Assembly: GCF_027627475.1 (NCBI RefSeq)
Contig: NZ_CP115484.1
Location: 805,501-869,500 of the forward strand
Source of the DNA: Paenibacillus sp. SYP-B4298
GTDB taxonomy: Bacteria; Bacillota; Bacilli; Paenibacillales; Paenibacillaceae
Length of the DNA: 64,000 bases
Direction: 5' to 3'
The notes under the pieces are model-generated. The model worked only from the letters and a program-made list of their open reading frames with translations, made no database searches and was not told the DNA's origin. Positions within the stretch are counted from its first letter, which is position 1; each line of letters opens with the position of its first letter. Below are positions 34,665 to 42,948 of this stretch, piece by piece. The translations under genes were made by a program, and so were the position numbers.

Positions 34665-35057
34665 TTAGTTCTGGGCGGGCTCGAACAGCTCGAAGATTTC
34701 TCCATCTGGTCCATAAAAGAAAAAATAACGGCTGCCGTTAGGCAAGGTTGTAATCTCGCTGTCGCGTGCAGTGACGCCAAGCGCTCGCAGGCGCTCTATC
34801 TCGTCCTCCAGCTTGTCCACCGTAAAGGCAATATGATGCACCTTGCCCTCCGCTGGCAGCTCTGAAGGGTAGCCCTCGATCAGCTCCACCTGTGTCTCTC
34901 CAGCCTCTTCAAATGCAAGAAAACCTAGCTTGATGACACCATTGGTATGCATCATAGTGCCCAAATGCTTCATGCCTAACACCTCGGTATAGAATTTCAC
35001 GGACGCATCCACATTCGCCACCATAATGCCCACATGCTCCAGCTTCTTAATTGCCAT
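34665..35057 (-). CDS. VOC-family protein, lactoylglutathione-lyase-like
   Basis: A 130-residue glyoxalase-fold protein: KKLEHVGIMVANVDASVKFY at the N terminus, LGMKHLGTM, then VHHIAFTVDKLEDEIERLRA and FFYGPDGEIFELFE at the C terminus. The His, Glu and His/Glu positions expected for a glyoxalase I-type metal site (His in EHVGI, Glu in TQVELIEG, His in VHHIAF, Glu in EIFELFE) are all present, so metal-dependent isomerase or lyase activity is plausible. GGAGG lies upstream. It is only 15 nt downstream of mnmM, so it is probably co-transcribed with the tRNA-modification genes, although no functional link is known. Confidence 0.87.
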   Translation of the reverse strand: MAIKKLEHVGIMVANVDASVKFYTEVLGMKHLGTMMHTNGVIKLGFLAFEEAGETQVELIEGYPSELPAEGKVHHIAFTVDKLEDEIERLRALGVTARDSEITTLPNGSRYFFFYGPDGEIFELFEPAQN

Positions 35058-35072
35058 CGTCGTATCCTCCTT

Positions 35073-35696
35073 CTATATAATTTCTTCCGCAGGGAGCGCC
35101 TGTAGCTGCTTGCGCTTCTCAATACCAATCCAATAGGGCGCCAGCGGCTTCTGCAGCATCCGGTATATAGCTGCCTGTGCAAGCTGCGGATCGAGCTGCT
35201 GTGCCCATTGCTCTACAGCGGCCGCTTCGTCCCCTCCGCCAGCATGTCCGGGGTAGAGGACGATCGACAGCAGACCGCCTGGGCGCAGCAATGCCAGCGA
35301 AGCCTCAAGCGCCGTCAATGTTGTGCTCTGCTGGGTGATGACTGCCGGATCGGCTCCCTCCGCTGGCAGATAGCCCAGATTGAACAGCACAGCGGCTAGT
35401 CGTCCATGCTCTGCGGCCGGAAGGGCAGCGGGCAGCGTATCGTGGCTCTGGAGCAGCAGACGCACCGGCGCGAGCCGCTTGCCCTCGCGGACAGCACGCT
35501 CCAGCCGCGCCTGCGTATTATCCAGCGCCTGCTGCTGTATATCGAAGGCGTACACCATGCCTCGCGGCCCGGCAGCCTCGCTCAGAAACAGGGTGTCGAC
35601 GCCGTTGCCCGCTGTCGCATCGACGACGATATCGCCAGGCTGAACACGCTCGGCTGTCCAGCGGTGGGCCAGGCTTAATACGGACAGCAGTCCCAT
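35073..35696 (-). CDS. mnmM: tRNA wobble-uridine methyltransferase MnmM (YtqB)
   Basis: Class I SAM-dependent methyltransferase of the YtqB family, which in Bacillus subtilis performs the last methylation making 5-methylaminomethyl-2-thiouridine at tRNA position 34, the step done by MnmC in Escherichia coli. Motif I is VVDATAGNGVDTLFL (about residues 24-38), followed by YAFDIQQQALDNTQARLE; the family-typical NLGYLP motif and SIVLYPGHAGG are present. The gene is 3 nt downstream of its partner mnmL, the same arrangement as ytqA-ytqB. 207 residues, slightly longer than B. subtilis YtqB owing to the C-terminal tail. Confidence 0.88.
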   Translation of the reverse strand: MGLLSVLSLAHRWTAERVQPGDIVVDATAGNGVDTLFLSEAAGPRGMVYAFDIQQQALDNTQARLERAVREGKRLAPVRLLLQSHDTLPAALPAAEHGRLAAVLFNLGYLPAEGADPAVITQQSTTLTALEASLALLRPGGLLSIVLYPGHAGGGDEAAAVEQWAQQLDPQLAQAAIYRMLQKPLAPYWIGIEKRKQLQALPAEEII

Positions 35697-35699
35697 TCG

Positions 35700-36665
35700 C
35701 TACACCTGCCTCCAGCGCTTGCCTTGCCAGCTCTCGCGGCGGCGCAATTCCTTGTCAATCCCATTAAGAACCTCCCATTTGTTCAGGCTCCACATCGGGC
35801 CGATCAGCAGTTGACGCGGTGCATCTCCAGTAAGACGGTGCACAATCATGCCCGGCGGCAGCAGCTCCAGCGTGTCAGCGATCAGCCCGATGTATTCGTC
35901 CTGCTCCAGAAATTGCAGCAGGCCTGCCTCGTATTGCTTGACCATCGGTGTTTTGCGCATCAGATGCAGCAGGTGGATCTTGATCCCCTGCACGTCCATG
36001 CCGGCTACGGCTCTGCCGGTGTCCAGCATCATCTCGTGCGTCTCCTGAGGGAGTCCGTAGATAATATGCGTGCAGACGCGGATACCGCGGGCGCGCAGCT
36101 TCGCGACCGCATCCAGATAACACTGTGTATCATGGGCACGATTAATAAGGGTCGAGGTAGACTCATGGATCGTCTGAAGCCCCATCTCCACCCATAGATA
36201 GGTGCGCTCGTTCAACTCGGCCAGATAATCGACGACCTCATCAGGCAGGCAGTCGGGACGCGTAGCGATCGACAGGCCGACAACTCCGGGCTGCTCCAGG
36301 ATGACCTCATAATATTCCCGAAGCCGCTCCACAGGAGCATACGTATTGGTATAGGCCTGGAAATATCCGATATAAGCGGCCTGAGGCCATTTCTGATGCT
36401 GGCGGCTTCGAATCGTGTTGAACTGGGTGATCAGGTCATCACGACGGCTGCCCGCGAAGTCGCCTGAGCCACGCGCGCTGCAAAAGGTGCAGCCGCCCTT
36501 GGCGATCGAGCCGTCCCGGTTCGGACATGTAAATCCGGCATCCAGCATCACCTTGAACACTTTCCCGCCGAACTGCTCGCGCATCTCGTAATTCCATGTA
36601 TGAAACCGTTTGTCTCCCCATAGCTGCAGATCAGGCAGAGGAGACAGGTTGGCGGCGCTTGGCAT
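35700..36665 (-). CDS. mnmL: Radical SAM protein MnmL (YtqA, TIGR01212 family)
   Basis: A 321-residue radical SAM enzyme of the YtqA/TIGR01212 type, linked to conversion of the carboxymethylaminomethyl wobble-uridine precursor in tRNA together with YtqB. The iron-sulfur motif has the unusual spacing CPNRDGSIAKGGCTFC near residue 38, followed by ARGSGDFAG; PGVVGLSIATRPDC and WVEMGLQTIHE are typical of the barrel. Start at 36665 is supported by AAAGGAG 8 nt upstream; an in-frame start 57 nt earlier has no ribosome-binding site. It is the first gene of the minus-strand operon. Confidence 0.88.
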   Translation of the reverse strand: MPSAANLSPLPDLQLWGDKRFHTWNYEMREQFGGKVFKVMLDAGFTCPNRDGSIAKGGCTFCSARGSGDFAGSRRDDLITQFNTIRSRQHQKWPQAAYIGYFQAYTNTYAPVERLREYYEVILEQPGVVGLSIATRPDCLPDEVVDYLAELNERTYLWVEMGLQTIHESTSTLINRAHDTQCYLDAVAKLRARGIRVCTHIIYGLPQETHEMMLDTGRAVAGMDVQGIKIHLLHLMRKTPMVKQYEAGLLQFLEQDEYIGLIADTLELLPPGMIVHRLTGDAPRQLLIGPMWSLNKWEVLNGIDKELRRRESWQGKRWRQV

Positions 36666-36782
36666 AGCGGTACTCCTTTTTCTCCTTATTGTACATGAAA
36701 CACGAGGTCTTAGCCAATGCACAGCGCCATATTCAGCAGATGCAGCCTTAGAAAAAATTCCGGCAGAGATGAGGATTTAGGC

Positions 36783-36811
36783 TTGCTATACCTTACATGA
36801 TGTGTTATATT
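36783..36811 (+). promoter_or_regulatory. Sigma-A promoter of the 70-residue protein gene
   Basis: TTGCTA (36783-36788), 17-nt spacer, TATATT (36806-36811). Confidence 0.55.
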
Positions 36812-36924
36812 AAAAGTAAGAAAAATCAAGGTTTTGCTACACTTCTACTCCGAATCGAACCCTTGTCATAGCATCATGTTTTTTTGGAAATGCTGTAAAT
36901 AAAAAAACTACGAGGTGATGCAAT

Positions 36925-37137
36925 ATGAATACGATGGTGAAAATTCCGCAAGGTGAAGAGAAAGTTACCGTTCAATTAACTGTCAAAGAATTGATGGCGC
37001 TTTCAGGAATTCGATTCCATGGCAACCATAAGCTTGAGGTGGAGGCACGCCGCAAAATTAAGGAAGTGCTGAGCGAAACCTTCGAGATCGACCGCCCCTC
37101 CGACAATGACCCGATAGATTATCAGTTGTTGAATTAA
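36925..37137 (+). CDS. Small conserved-looking protein of unknown function (70 aa)
   Basis: A 70-residue, mildly charged soluble protein (MNTMVKIPQGEEKVTVQLTV, then ELMALSGIRFHGNHKLEVEA). Predicted mixed strand-helix, no signal or membrane segment and no cysteine. GAGGTGATG lies before the ATG, a promoter stands at 36783-36811 and a terminator follows at 37178, so it looks like a genuine monocistronic gene. I do not recognise the family. Confidence 0.7.
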   Translation: MNTMVKIPQGEEKVTVQLTVKELMALSGIRFHGNHKLEVEARRKIKEVLSETFEIDRPSDNDPIDYQLLN

Positions 37138-37177
37138 AATGATTTGAGGGAGTTCCCTTATTTCCCTTATATAACGG

Positions 37178-37209
37178 ACAGTCCGCGGCTTGCTGCGGGC
37201 TGTTTTATT
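37178..37209 (+). terminator. Rho-independent terminator
   Basis: ACAGTCCGC (37178-37186) pairs with GCGGGCTGT (37195-37203), one G-U pair, followed by TTTTATT. Confidence 0.8.
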
Positions 37210-37366
37210 ATGAATATATCTGTGCGGGGGAGGTCGTCTGCCCTTATTGCTCTAGCGCCAGCCCTTTACAGCAGTGTGCCGGATTTGGCACAATAGGCTT
37301 AGTCTATTGAGCGAGGAGCAAGCTGCCAGTCGGACACAATATAGAGAACAGATGGAGGATTCACGC

Positions 37367-38158
37367 ATGCGGTTAAGAGGCAGGAAGGGAATAGTGGAGA
37401 GTCTGGAGGCGCAGCCGGAGCTGGTCGTTCTGGATGCTCAGGCATACAAGGGACGTTGGAAGGAATTCTTCGGCAATGATAAACCGATCTATGTCGAGCT
37501 GGGGATGGGCAAGGGGCAATTCATTAGCCAGCAGAGCGGGCGCAACCCGGATATTAACTTTATCGGCGTCGATATGTATGATGAGCTGATCCGCCGCGCC
37601 AGCGAGAAGGCGCGTCTGGTGTGGGAGGATAAAGGGGAGACTGCACCGCCGAATCTGGCGCTGCTGCGTGCCAATATCGAAGGGATCGAGACGATGTTTG
37701 AACCTGGAGAGATCGAACGGATTTACTTAAACTTTAGCGATCCATGGCCTAAGAGCAAGCACGCCCGCCGCAGACTGACCCATCCTCGCTTTTTGGCGAA
37801 GTATGTGGAGCTGCTGAACGGGCGCGGTGAAATTCATTTTAAGACGGATTCGATGAAGCTGTTCGAATTTTCGTTGAACAGCTTTACAGAGGTGGGCCTG
37901 CAGTTGCGCAATATCTCGCTCGATCTGCATCGTGATGGGCTGCGCGACGATCTGGTGCTCACAGAATACGAGACAAAGTTTGTCGGCCTCGGTCAGCCGA
38001 TCTACAGGCTGGAAGCCGTGATCGGTCAGCAGGCACTGTCTGATTTCAAGCAGCAGCTCGCCGGGCAGGCAGAAGCTCAGGCTGACCACCAGAACAGCGA
38101 GACCAGCGAGGCGGTCAGTGAGCCGACAACGGCGCCGGCAATGACGTCAGAAGGATAA
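37367..38158 (+). CDS. trmB: tRNA (guanine-46-N7)-methyltransferase
   Basis: Methylates N7 of G46 in the variable loop of tRNA using SAM. The 263-residue protein starts MRLRGRKGI as in Bacillus TrmB; motif I is ELGMGKGQFI, and the family signature NFSDPWPKSKHARRRLTHPR is intact, as is KTDSMKLFEFSL. GGAGG lies 9 nt before ATG 37367; the frame upstream is open but lacks support. The last 35 residues (Ala/Glu/Gln-rich) are not part of the conserved fold and overlap the convergent PAP2 gene by 82 bp. Confidence 0.95.
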   Translation: MRLRGRKGIVESLEAQPELVVLDAQAYKGRWKEFFGNDKPIYVELGMGKGQFISQQSGRNPDINFIGVDMYDELIRRASEKARLVWEDKGETAPPNLALLRANIEGIETMFEPGEIERIYLNFSDPWPKSKHARRRLTHPRFLAKYVELLNGRGEIHFKTDSMKLFEFSLNSFTEVGLQLRNISLDLHRDGLRDDLVLTEYETKFVGLGQPIYRLEAVIGQQALSDFKQQLAGQAEAQADHQNSETSEAVSEPTTAPAMTSEG

Positions 38159-38661
38159 TGAAGTCCGAGATACATTCTTGACCAGGCGACCGAGAGCAGT
38201 AATACGACGGCAGCCGGGAGCAGCAATGGCATAAGGCTGCTGTCTGCGTACAGCAAGGGTAGCATCCAGGCGAATACCGCCGTGGTATGGCCGGATGGAA
38301 AGGACGGGTCGATGAGTATCCGTTTGCCGATATTTACATTGTCCAGCGCCTGAAAGGGGCGCAGTCTTTTGAACTTGCGCTTGGCTATAAATACCGGAAT
38401 GTGGCTTACAGCAACGGCTGTGAGGCTCTGCCAGCCGGCCACATTCCACGGGTAGCCTGCGAACAGCCCGATACACAGCGCAGTAACCAGCGTAAATGTA
38501 GCCCCTCCGATATGGGTGACGCATCCCAGCCATCGGCTCAGCCATGTCGAGACGAATCTATTGATGGGGCGACGGTTCGCCCACAGCAGCATCCGGTGCT
38601 CACCAAGCTCAAACCACGCACGCAGCTTTTCGATGATGGATCCTCCTTTTTTTTGGTTCAT
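38077..38661 (-). CDS. PAP2-family membrane phosphatase
   Basis: A 194-residue integral membrane phosphatase with about five helices. The three acid-phosphatase motifs are complete: K-RKFKRL-RP, PSGHT, and SRMYLGLHYPSD (SR-x5-H-x3-D). Such proteins dephosphorylate undecaprenyl pyrophosphate or phosphatidic/phosphatidylglycerol phosphates on the outer membrane face; the exact lipid cannot be told. Start at ATG 38661 is supported by GGAGG 5 nt upstream; a GTG at 38667 overlaps that site. Its 3' end overlaps the convergent trmB end by 82 bp without an intervening terminator. Confidence 0.9.
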   Translation of the reverse strand: MNQKKGGSIIEKLRAWFELGEHRMLLWANRRPINRFVSTWLSRWLGCVTHIGGATFTLVTALCIGLFAGYPWNVAGWQSLTAVAVSHIPVFIAKRKFKRLRPFQALDNVNIGKRILIDPSFPSGHTTAVFAWMLPLLYADSSLMPLLLPAAVVLLLSVAWSRMYLGLHYPSDVIAGAVVGSLTASLVSLFWWSA

Positions 38662-39506
38662 AGTCACCTCCAGTTTAGCCGCGATTTGTTTTCATTCTAT
38701 ATAGTGTACATTAAATTTTTCTCATTCGTAAACCGTTGTTCCATCCTGCAAGGGAGTGCCTCTAGTGGCAACAGGGATGTCTTGCGTTTTTTATCATACC
38801 ATACTCTGTCTTATCCGCCACCTGGACTTGAATCCAGGATGTCCGCATTTATATAGGGAAGCTGTCTGGGCTTGTCGATAAAAATCGGACTGGCATGACC
38901 ATATGAGGCTCGGGAATCAGGCTGGCGCAAGGTTTATTATCGGACAGGCAAGGTTAAACAGGGTAGTAGAGGGGCTTCTATATCTACGTGCAACGATGCT
39001 TAGCCGTCAAGGACGGCGACAGCCGTTTACGCTTGGGCTGGGGCGAGTTAGAAACCTTTTGCATGAATGATCCGTCTATTAGTGCAGAGGAGATGCCTCA
39101 AAGCAGCCGATGTCTCTTGGAGTTGATCCGTGGCGGTCCTGTGCAGCCAATTCCGTCTCACCCTATACCTACCGAAGGGGGCGAAGCGAATTTTGTAATG
39201 TTTTGCTAATTTGCGGCGCGGGCAAGGACAAAGGAATTAAAAAGGGCGCAATTGGATGAAAATAAGAACTAAGCGGCATAAAATGCATCGGAGAGCGTGG
39301 TTTGTTTTTCAATCTGCGCACTTTCCAGCCGAAGCAGGCTCTTTTAGCGCGATTTCCCGTTTTGACAAAACAACAGAAAACGAGCAAAATCAGGATGGCT
39401 GCGAAAAAGAGCAATAACAAAGAAAACATCATGTCTGCAAAAAGAGAGAAGACAAAAACAAAAAAACAATTAAAAATTGGGGTCGCAAGGGGGCAACACA
39501 CTAACT
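38662..39506. other. 845-bp gene-free region upstream of the glycosyltransferase
   Basis: Contains a GC-rich imperfect hairpin near 38748-38790 followed by TTTTTT, the family-2 hairpin repeat at 38975-39035, and a plausible promoter TTGACA (39362-39367), 17 nt, CAAAAT (39385-39390) in an A-rich leader. Short open frames here lack ribosome-binding sites, and I would not call them genes. Confidence 0.5.
38975..39035 (+). repeat. Hairpin repeat, family 2, copy 2
   Basis: Begins CTTCTATATCTACGTG and contains GCCGTC-AAG-GACGGC then GACAGCCGTTTACGCTTG. It shares the longer CTTCTATATCTACG left edge with the tandem copies near 58.9 kb; the copy at 16346 shares only CTACG at its left edge. Confidence 0.8.
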
Positions 39507-40760
39507 ATGTTAAATTCAGTCGTTATCAGTCTCCAGCTCTTTGTAGCGCTGGTCGGGTTGTATCAGGTGGGTCTGTCGTTATACGGATGGCGGCGCAAAG
39601 CTGCATCACCTTCCCATCCGGCTCAAAAGTCGTTCGCTGTGCTGATCGCCGCTCATAATGAAGAGCAGGTCGTTGGGGCATTGATCGAGAACTTGTTGAA
39701 AATGAAATATCCGAGACATTTGTTTGATATATTTGTTATTTGCGATAACTGCACTGATAAGACTGCAGAGATCGCAAGAAGTTATGACGGGGTACATGCC
39801 TATGTCCGCCATAATCAAAATGAGCGAGGCAAGGGCTATGCGATTCAATGGATGCTGGCCGAGCTGTGGAAGCTGCCACGAAGCTATGATGCCGTCGTAA
39901 TGTTCGATGCGGACAATCTGGCGAGCACGGACTTCCTGCAGTTGATGAATGATGATCTGTGCAATGGCATCCGCGTCATTCAGGGCTATCTGGATACCAA
40001 AAATCCGCATGACTCCTGGGTCAGTGCCTCTAACGGCATCAACTATTGGTTCACAAACCGCATGTGGCAAGTATCACGGGCGAATGTAGGCTTCTCCAAT
40101 TTCCTTGGCGGCACGGGCATGTGCTTCGAGACGAAGCTGCTTCAGGAGATTGGCTGGGGCGCGACCAGTCTGGTCGAGGATCTGGAGTTCAGCATCCACT
40201 GCATCATGCGCGATATTTATCCGAAGATCAATTACGATGCTCGCGTCTTCGACGAGAAGCCTGTGACCTTCAAGGCCTCGGCTCGTCAGCGCCTGCGCTG
40301 GACACAAGGGCAGTTCGATGTGGCAACACGTTACTTTTTCCCTTTGCTGTGGCAAGGGGTCAGGCAGCGCAAGGCGGCTAAGATTGATGCGGCCTTCTAT
40401 GTATTCAATCCGTACACGTTCCTGATCGGTGTCGTGGTGACCGCTGCGGTCTGGCTGTCGATGCTGATCCCGAATGTGTGGGCGTTCAACTCGCTGTACG
40501 AGTTCATCCCGCTCTGGTTCATGGTGCCTTACATGGCCTATACCATTATGCAATTTCCTATCGTGCTGTATGTCGAGAAAGTACCGGCTCGCATCTATCT
40601 GCAGTTGGTTCTGTTCCCGATCTATCTGCTGTCCTGGCTGCCGATTACAGTCTATGCCTTCTTCACGCAGAAGAATCGGCAATGGAGCCATACCGAGCAT
40701 ACCCGCGTCATCCGTCTTGAGGAGGTTCAGGGTAAGCAGGCAGGGGAATTGACACGATAA
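39507..40760 (+). CDS. Processive GT2-family glycosyltransferase
   Basis: A 417-residue membrane-anchored glycosyltransferase: one N-terminal membrane helix, a GT-A domain (about 45-290) with AVLIAAHNEE, the DxD-type FDADN, the acceptor-site EDLEF, and the processive-enzyme signature QRLRW in ARQRLRWTQGQFD, then three or four C-terminal helices. This layout fits BcsA/IcaA/NodC-like beta-glycan synthases, so it may make a cell-surface polysaccharide. No c-di-GMP-binding PilZ domain or partner gene is present nearby. The ATG at 39507 follows AAGGGGG at a rather long 13-nt spacing; a TTG at 39477 is an alternative. Confidence 0.87.
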   Translation: MLNSVVISLQLFVALVGLYQVGLSLYGWRRKAASPSHPAQKSFAVLIAAHNEEQVVGALIENLLKMKYPRHLFDIFVICDNCTDKTAEIARSYDGVHAYVRHNQNERGKGYAIQWMLAELWKLPRSYDAVVMFDADNLASTDFLQLMNDDLCNGIRVIQGYLDTKNPHDSWVSASNGINYWFTNRMWQVSRANVGFSNFLGGTGMCFETKLLQEIGWGATSLVEDLEFSIHCIMRDIYPKINYDARVFDEKPVTFKASARQRLRWTQGQFDVATRYFFPLLWQGVRQRKAAKIDAAFYVFNPYTFLIGVVVTAAVWLSMLIPNVWAFNSLYEFIPLWFMVPYMAYTIMQFPIVLYVEKVPARIYLQLVLFPIYLLSWLPITVYAFFTQKNRQWSHTEHTRVIRLEEVQGKQAGELTR

Positions 40761-40845
40761 ACGCAGCATCGTAGCGCCGCCCATGTGGATAGGGCGGCGC
40801 TACGCATGTGAGGATGGCCGCGCCTGGGACAGTTGTAAAAAATAA

Positions 40846-40874
40846 TTGACAATCCATGCAGGCCATGGTATATT
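40846..40874 (+). promoter_or_regulatory. Sigma-A promoter of infC-rpmI-rplT
   Basis: TTGACA (40846-40851), 17-nt spacer, TATATT (40869-40874); near-consensus. Confidence 0.85.
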
Positions 40875-40880
40875 GATCTG

Positions 40881-41113
40881 GTGCAGTAAACGTAAAGGAT
40901 AAGCCAAAGCAGAAGCGCCCGCTTCTCACCTGATCGACAGATGTCGGCTGGTACGCTTGTTTTCATAACAGGGCATAGATTGCCTTGTATGCGAGCATTG
41001 TTGGAATGCGGGTCCGTATGCGGTCCGTGTTTTTTTGTTTTGTCAAGGTAATTATATTGCGCATCCGCGCTGATTACATTACAGTTTGATATTTGCCATG
41101 GAGGTGGAAGGTT
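40881..41113 (+). ncRNA. L20-type ribosomal protein leader (transcription attenuator)
   Basis: Long leader between a strong promoter and infC. It contains AGAAG-CGCCCG-CTTCTCACC and GACA-GAT-GTC stems reminiscent of the Firmicute L20 leader, then a G-U-containing hairpin CGGGTCCG/CGGTCCG at about 41010-41028 followed by a run of seven T, i.e. an intrinsic terminator before the coding region. In the known system L20 binds the leader and promotes termination. Exact structure is inferred by eye. Confidence 0.65.
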
Positions 41114-41629
41114 ATTAGCAGAGAACATCAAATCAATGACGAGATTCGTGCAAGAGAGGTACGCTTGGTTGGAGCAGAAGGCGAGCAGATCGGCATTACG
41201 CCGCTGCGCGAGGCGCTTCAGATGGCGATTGATCTGAACATGGATCTGGTCAATGTCGCTCCGACGGCCAAACCCCCGGTATGCCGGATTATGGATTATG
41301 GAAAATTCCGTTATGAGCAGCAGAAGAAAGAAAAAGAAGCCCGCAAGAATCAGAAGATCGTGGATCTCAAGGAAGTATGGTTCCGCGCCAACATCGACGA
41401 GCATGACTATCAGACCAAGTTCCGCAATGTAGTCAAGTTTCTGAATGAAGGCGACAAGGTCAAATGCTCGGTTCGCTTCCGCGGCCGCGAGATTGCCCAT
41501 GCGTCGATTGGGCAGCGCATTTTGGATCGTCTCTCCAAAGAGGTTGCAGATATTTGCGTAATGGAGCGTGCTCCCAAGCTTGAAGGGCGCAGCATGATTA
41601 TGATTCTTGCACCAAAATCTAACAATTGA
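41114..41629 (+). CDS. infC: Translation initiation factor IF-3 (AUU start)
   Basis: IF-3 binds the 30S subunit, prevents premature 50S joining and proofreads start codons. The 171-residue product has the N-domain (INDEIRAREVRLVGAEGEQ), the linker with KPPVCRIMDYGKFRYEQQKK, and the C-domain ending DGRSM-like EGRSMIMILAP. No ATG, GTG or TTG lies in frame between the ribosome-binding site GGAGG (41100-41104) and the conserved N terminus. ATT at 41114, 9 nt downstream, is the likely initiator, as in Escherichia coli and Bacillus, where the non-canonical codon allows IF-3 to autoregulate. First gene of the infC-rpmI-rplT operon. Confidence 0.95.
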   Translation: MSREHQINDEIRAREVRLVGAEGEQIGITPLREALQMAIDLNMDLVNVAPTAKPPVCRIMDYGKFRYEQQKKEKEARKNQKIVDLKEVWFRANIDEHDYQTKFRNVVKFLNEGDKVKCSVRFRGREIAHASIGQRILDRLSKEVADICVMERAPKLEGRSMIMILAPKSNN

Positions 41630-41650
41630 TCCCGAGGAGGACCACTGATA

Positions 41651-41851
41651 ATGCCTAAGATGAAAACACACAGCAGTCTGAAAGACCGCTTCAAAATTAC
41701 TGGCACTGGAAAAGTAAAACGCTACAAAGCATACAAAAACCACTTGTTGTCCCACAAGTCCGGTCGTCAAAAGCGCGTTCTTGCTGGACAGCCGCTGATG
41801 GCTGCAGGCGATGTAAGCCGTCTGAAGCAAGGTCTGGACCAACTGAGATAA
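41651..41851 (+). CDS. rpmI: 50S ribosomal protein L35
   Basis: A 66-residue basic protein of the large subunit, starting MPKMKTHSSLKDRFKITGTG and with the conserved HLLSHKS segment. GAGGAGG lies 9 nt before the ATG. It sits between infC (22 nt upstream) and rplT in the canonical order, under control of the operon's leader. Confidence 0.98.
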   Translation: MPKMKTHSSLKDRFKITGTGKVKRYKAYKNHLLSHKSGRQKRVLAGQPLMAAGDVSRLKQGLDQLR

Positions 41852-41908
41852 GCTTGTAGCATCTGTAATACCATTATTCAGCATACAATTACCAGGAGGG
41901 TTTAACAT

Positions 41909-42268
41909 ATGGCAAGAGTTAAAGGCGGATTTGTCCGTACTCGTCGTCGCAAAAGAATTTTGAAGCTGGCTAAAGGCTACTTCGGCTCCAAACACCGTTT
42001 ATTTAAAACTGCAAAAGAGCAAGTCATGAAATCCTTGCTCTACGCTTACCGTGACCGTCGTCAGCGGAAGCGCGACTTCCGCAAGCTGTGGATCACACGG
42101 ATCAATGCTGCTGCACGCCAAAACGGCCTGTCCTACAGCAAGTTCATGTACGGTCTGAAGCTGGCTGGCGTGGAAGTAAACCGCAAGATGCTGGCCGATC
42201 TGGCAGTGAACGACATCAGCGCGTTCAACTCGTTGGCTGGCGTAGCAAAACAAAAAATCAACGCCTAG
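41909..42268 (+). CDS. rplT: 50S ribosomal protein L20
   Basis: A 119-residue RNA-binding protein essential for early 50S assembly and the usual repressor of this operon through the leader. Sequence [18 protein letters not shown] is typical; length matches family. CAGGAGGG precedes the ATG. Last gene of the operon, followed by a strong terminator. Confidence 0.98.
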   Translation: MARVKGGFVRTRRRKRILKLAKGYFGSKHRLFKTAKEQVMKSLLYAYRDRRQRKRDFRKLWITRINAAARQNGLSYSKFMYGLKLAGVEVNRKMLADLAVNDISAFNSLAGVAKQKINA

Positions 42269-42280
42269 TTACAGGCTGAC

Positions 42281-42346
42281 AACCGCCCGTGTCTGGAGCG
42301 CAATGGTAGCAGATCTTGCTCATTGCCCCGGCCGGGCGGTTTTTTG
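42281..42346 (+). terminator. Terminator of the infC operon
   Basis: AACCGCCCG (42281-42289) pairs with CGGGCGGTT (42333-42341), enclosing a second weak stem, followed by a run of six T. Confidence 0.85.
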
Positions 42347-42354
42347 CGCAGCGT

Positions 42355-42518
42355 TAGGGCGTGTCTTCAAACCCGCTCAAGGGCATCGTTCACCGCCTTT
42401 TCGCCCCGTGCTGCGTTACGTTCTCTTGACGTACCCCGGTACGCCTGCGAGAACGTGCCTTGCCGTGAACGAAAATTCGGCGTAATCTGCTCCCGTCGGA
42501 GTTTGAAGACCACCCTAG
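42355..42518 (+). repeat. 165-bp structured palindromic repeat, family 1, copy b
   Basis: Edges TAGGGCGTGTCTTCAAAC and GTTTGAAGACCACCCTAG form an outer stem; an inner stem ACGTTCTC/GAGAACGT encloses GTACCCCGGTAC. Collinear similarity along its whole length to 46368-46535 and to the reverse strand of 50532-50698. It lies directly after the rplT terminator. Confidence 0.85.
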
Positions 42519-42579
42519 TCAAAGGTACAGGCCATTTCCTCTGCCGGTGAATATGCTGGTGGGAAAGGAGGAGATAGCC

Positions 42580-42948
42580 ATGTCCAAACTATCCAAGCGT
42601 GATGTTCAAAAGCTGATCGGCAAGCATGTCTATGCGATGCGGAAGGATGGAACGGTAGTCAGCGGCAGACTGGTGCGCGTGCATGGTACAAAGCTCCATA
42701 TTCAGCCGAGGGTGAAGGGGAAACGAGTCTACACGAAGGCGATTATTCCGCTTGTACTGTTCGATCTGCTGGCGATCGGCACTGCACCGTATGCCTTTGG
42801 CGGCGGCTTCGGCGGTGGTTTTGGTGGCGGTTTTGGCTACCCTGGCGGTATCGGTCCATACGGCGGTGTTCCTTATGGCGGTGTTCCGTATGGAGCCGGT
42901 CCATACGGCTATAACGGCATTAATCCGTATGGCGGAGGGTTTTTCTAA
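42580..42948 (+). CDS. Small protein with Gly/Tyr-rich C terminus, unknown function
   Basis: A 122-residue protein in two parts. The N-terminal 60 residues (KRDVQKLIGKHVYAMRKDGT, VSGRLVRVHGTKLHIQPR) look like a small beta-barrel, possibly SH3- or Sm-like. A hydrophobic stretch (AIIPLVLFDLLAIG) is followed by a low-complexity tail of GGGFGGGF and PYGGVPYG repeats. Similar layouts occur in small Bacillales proteins, some spore-associated, but I cannot assign a role. AAAGGAGG lies 8 nt before ATG 42580; an upstream GTG at 42547 is less likely. It stands alone behind a palindromic repeat. Confidence 0.7.
   Translation: MSKLSKRDVQKLIGKHVYAMRKDGTVVSGRLVRVHGTKLHIQPRVKGKRVYTKAIIPLVLFDLLAIGTAPYAFGGGFGGGFGGGFGYPGGIGPYGGVPYGGVPYGAGPYGYNGINPYGGGFF

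Noticed and set aside
39302-39658. A 118-codon Lys-rich frame upstream of the glycosyltransferase
   Set aside because: It overlaps the candidate promoter and the start of the glycosyltransferase gene in another frame and has no ribosome-binding site; it looks like an A-rich leader.
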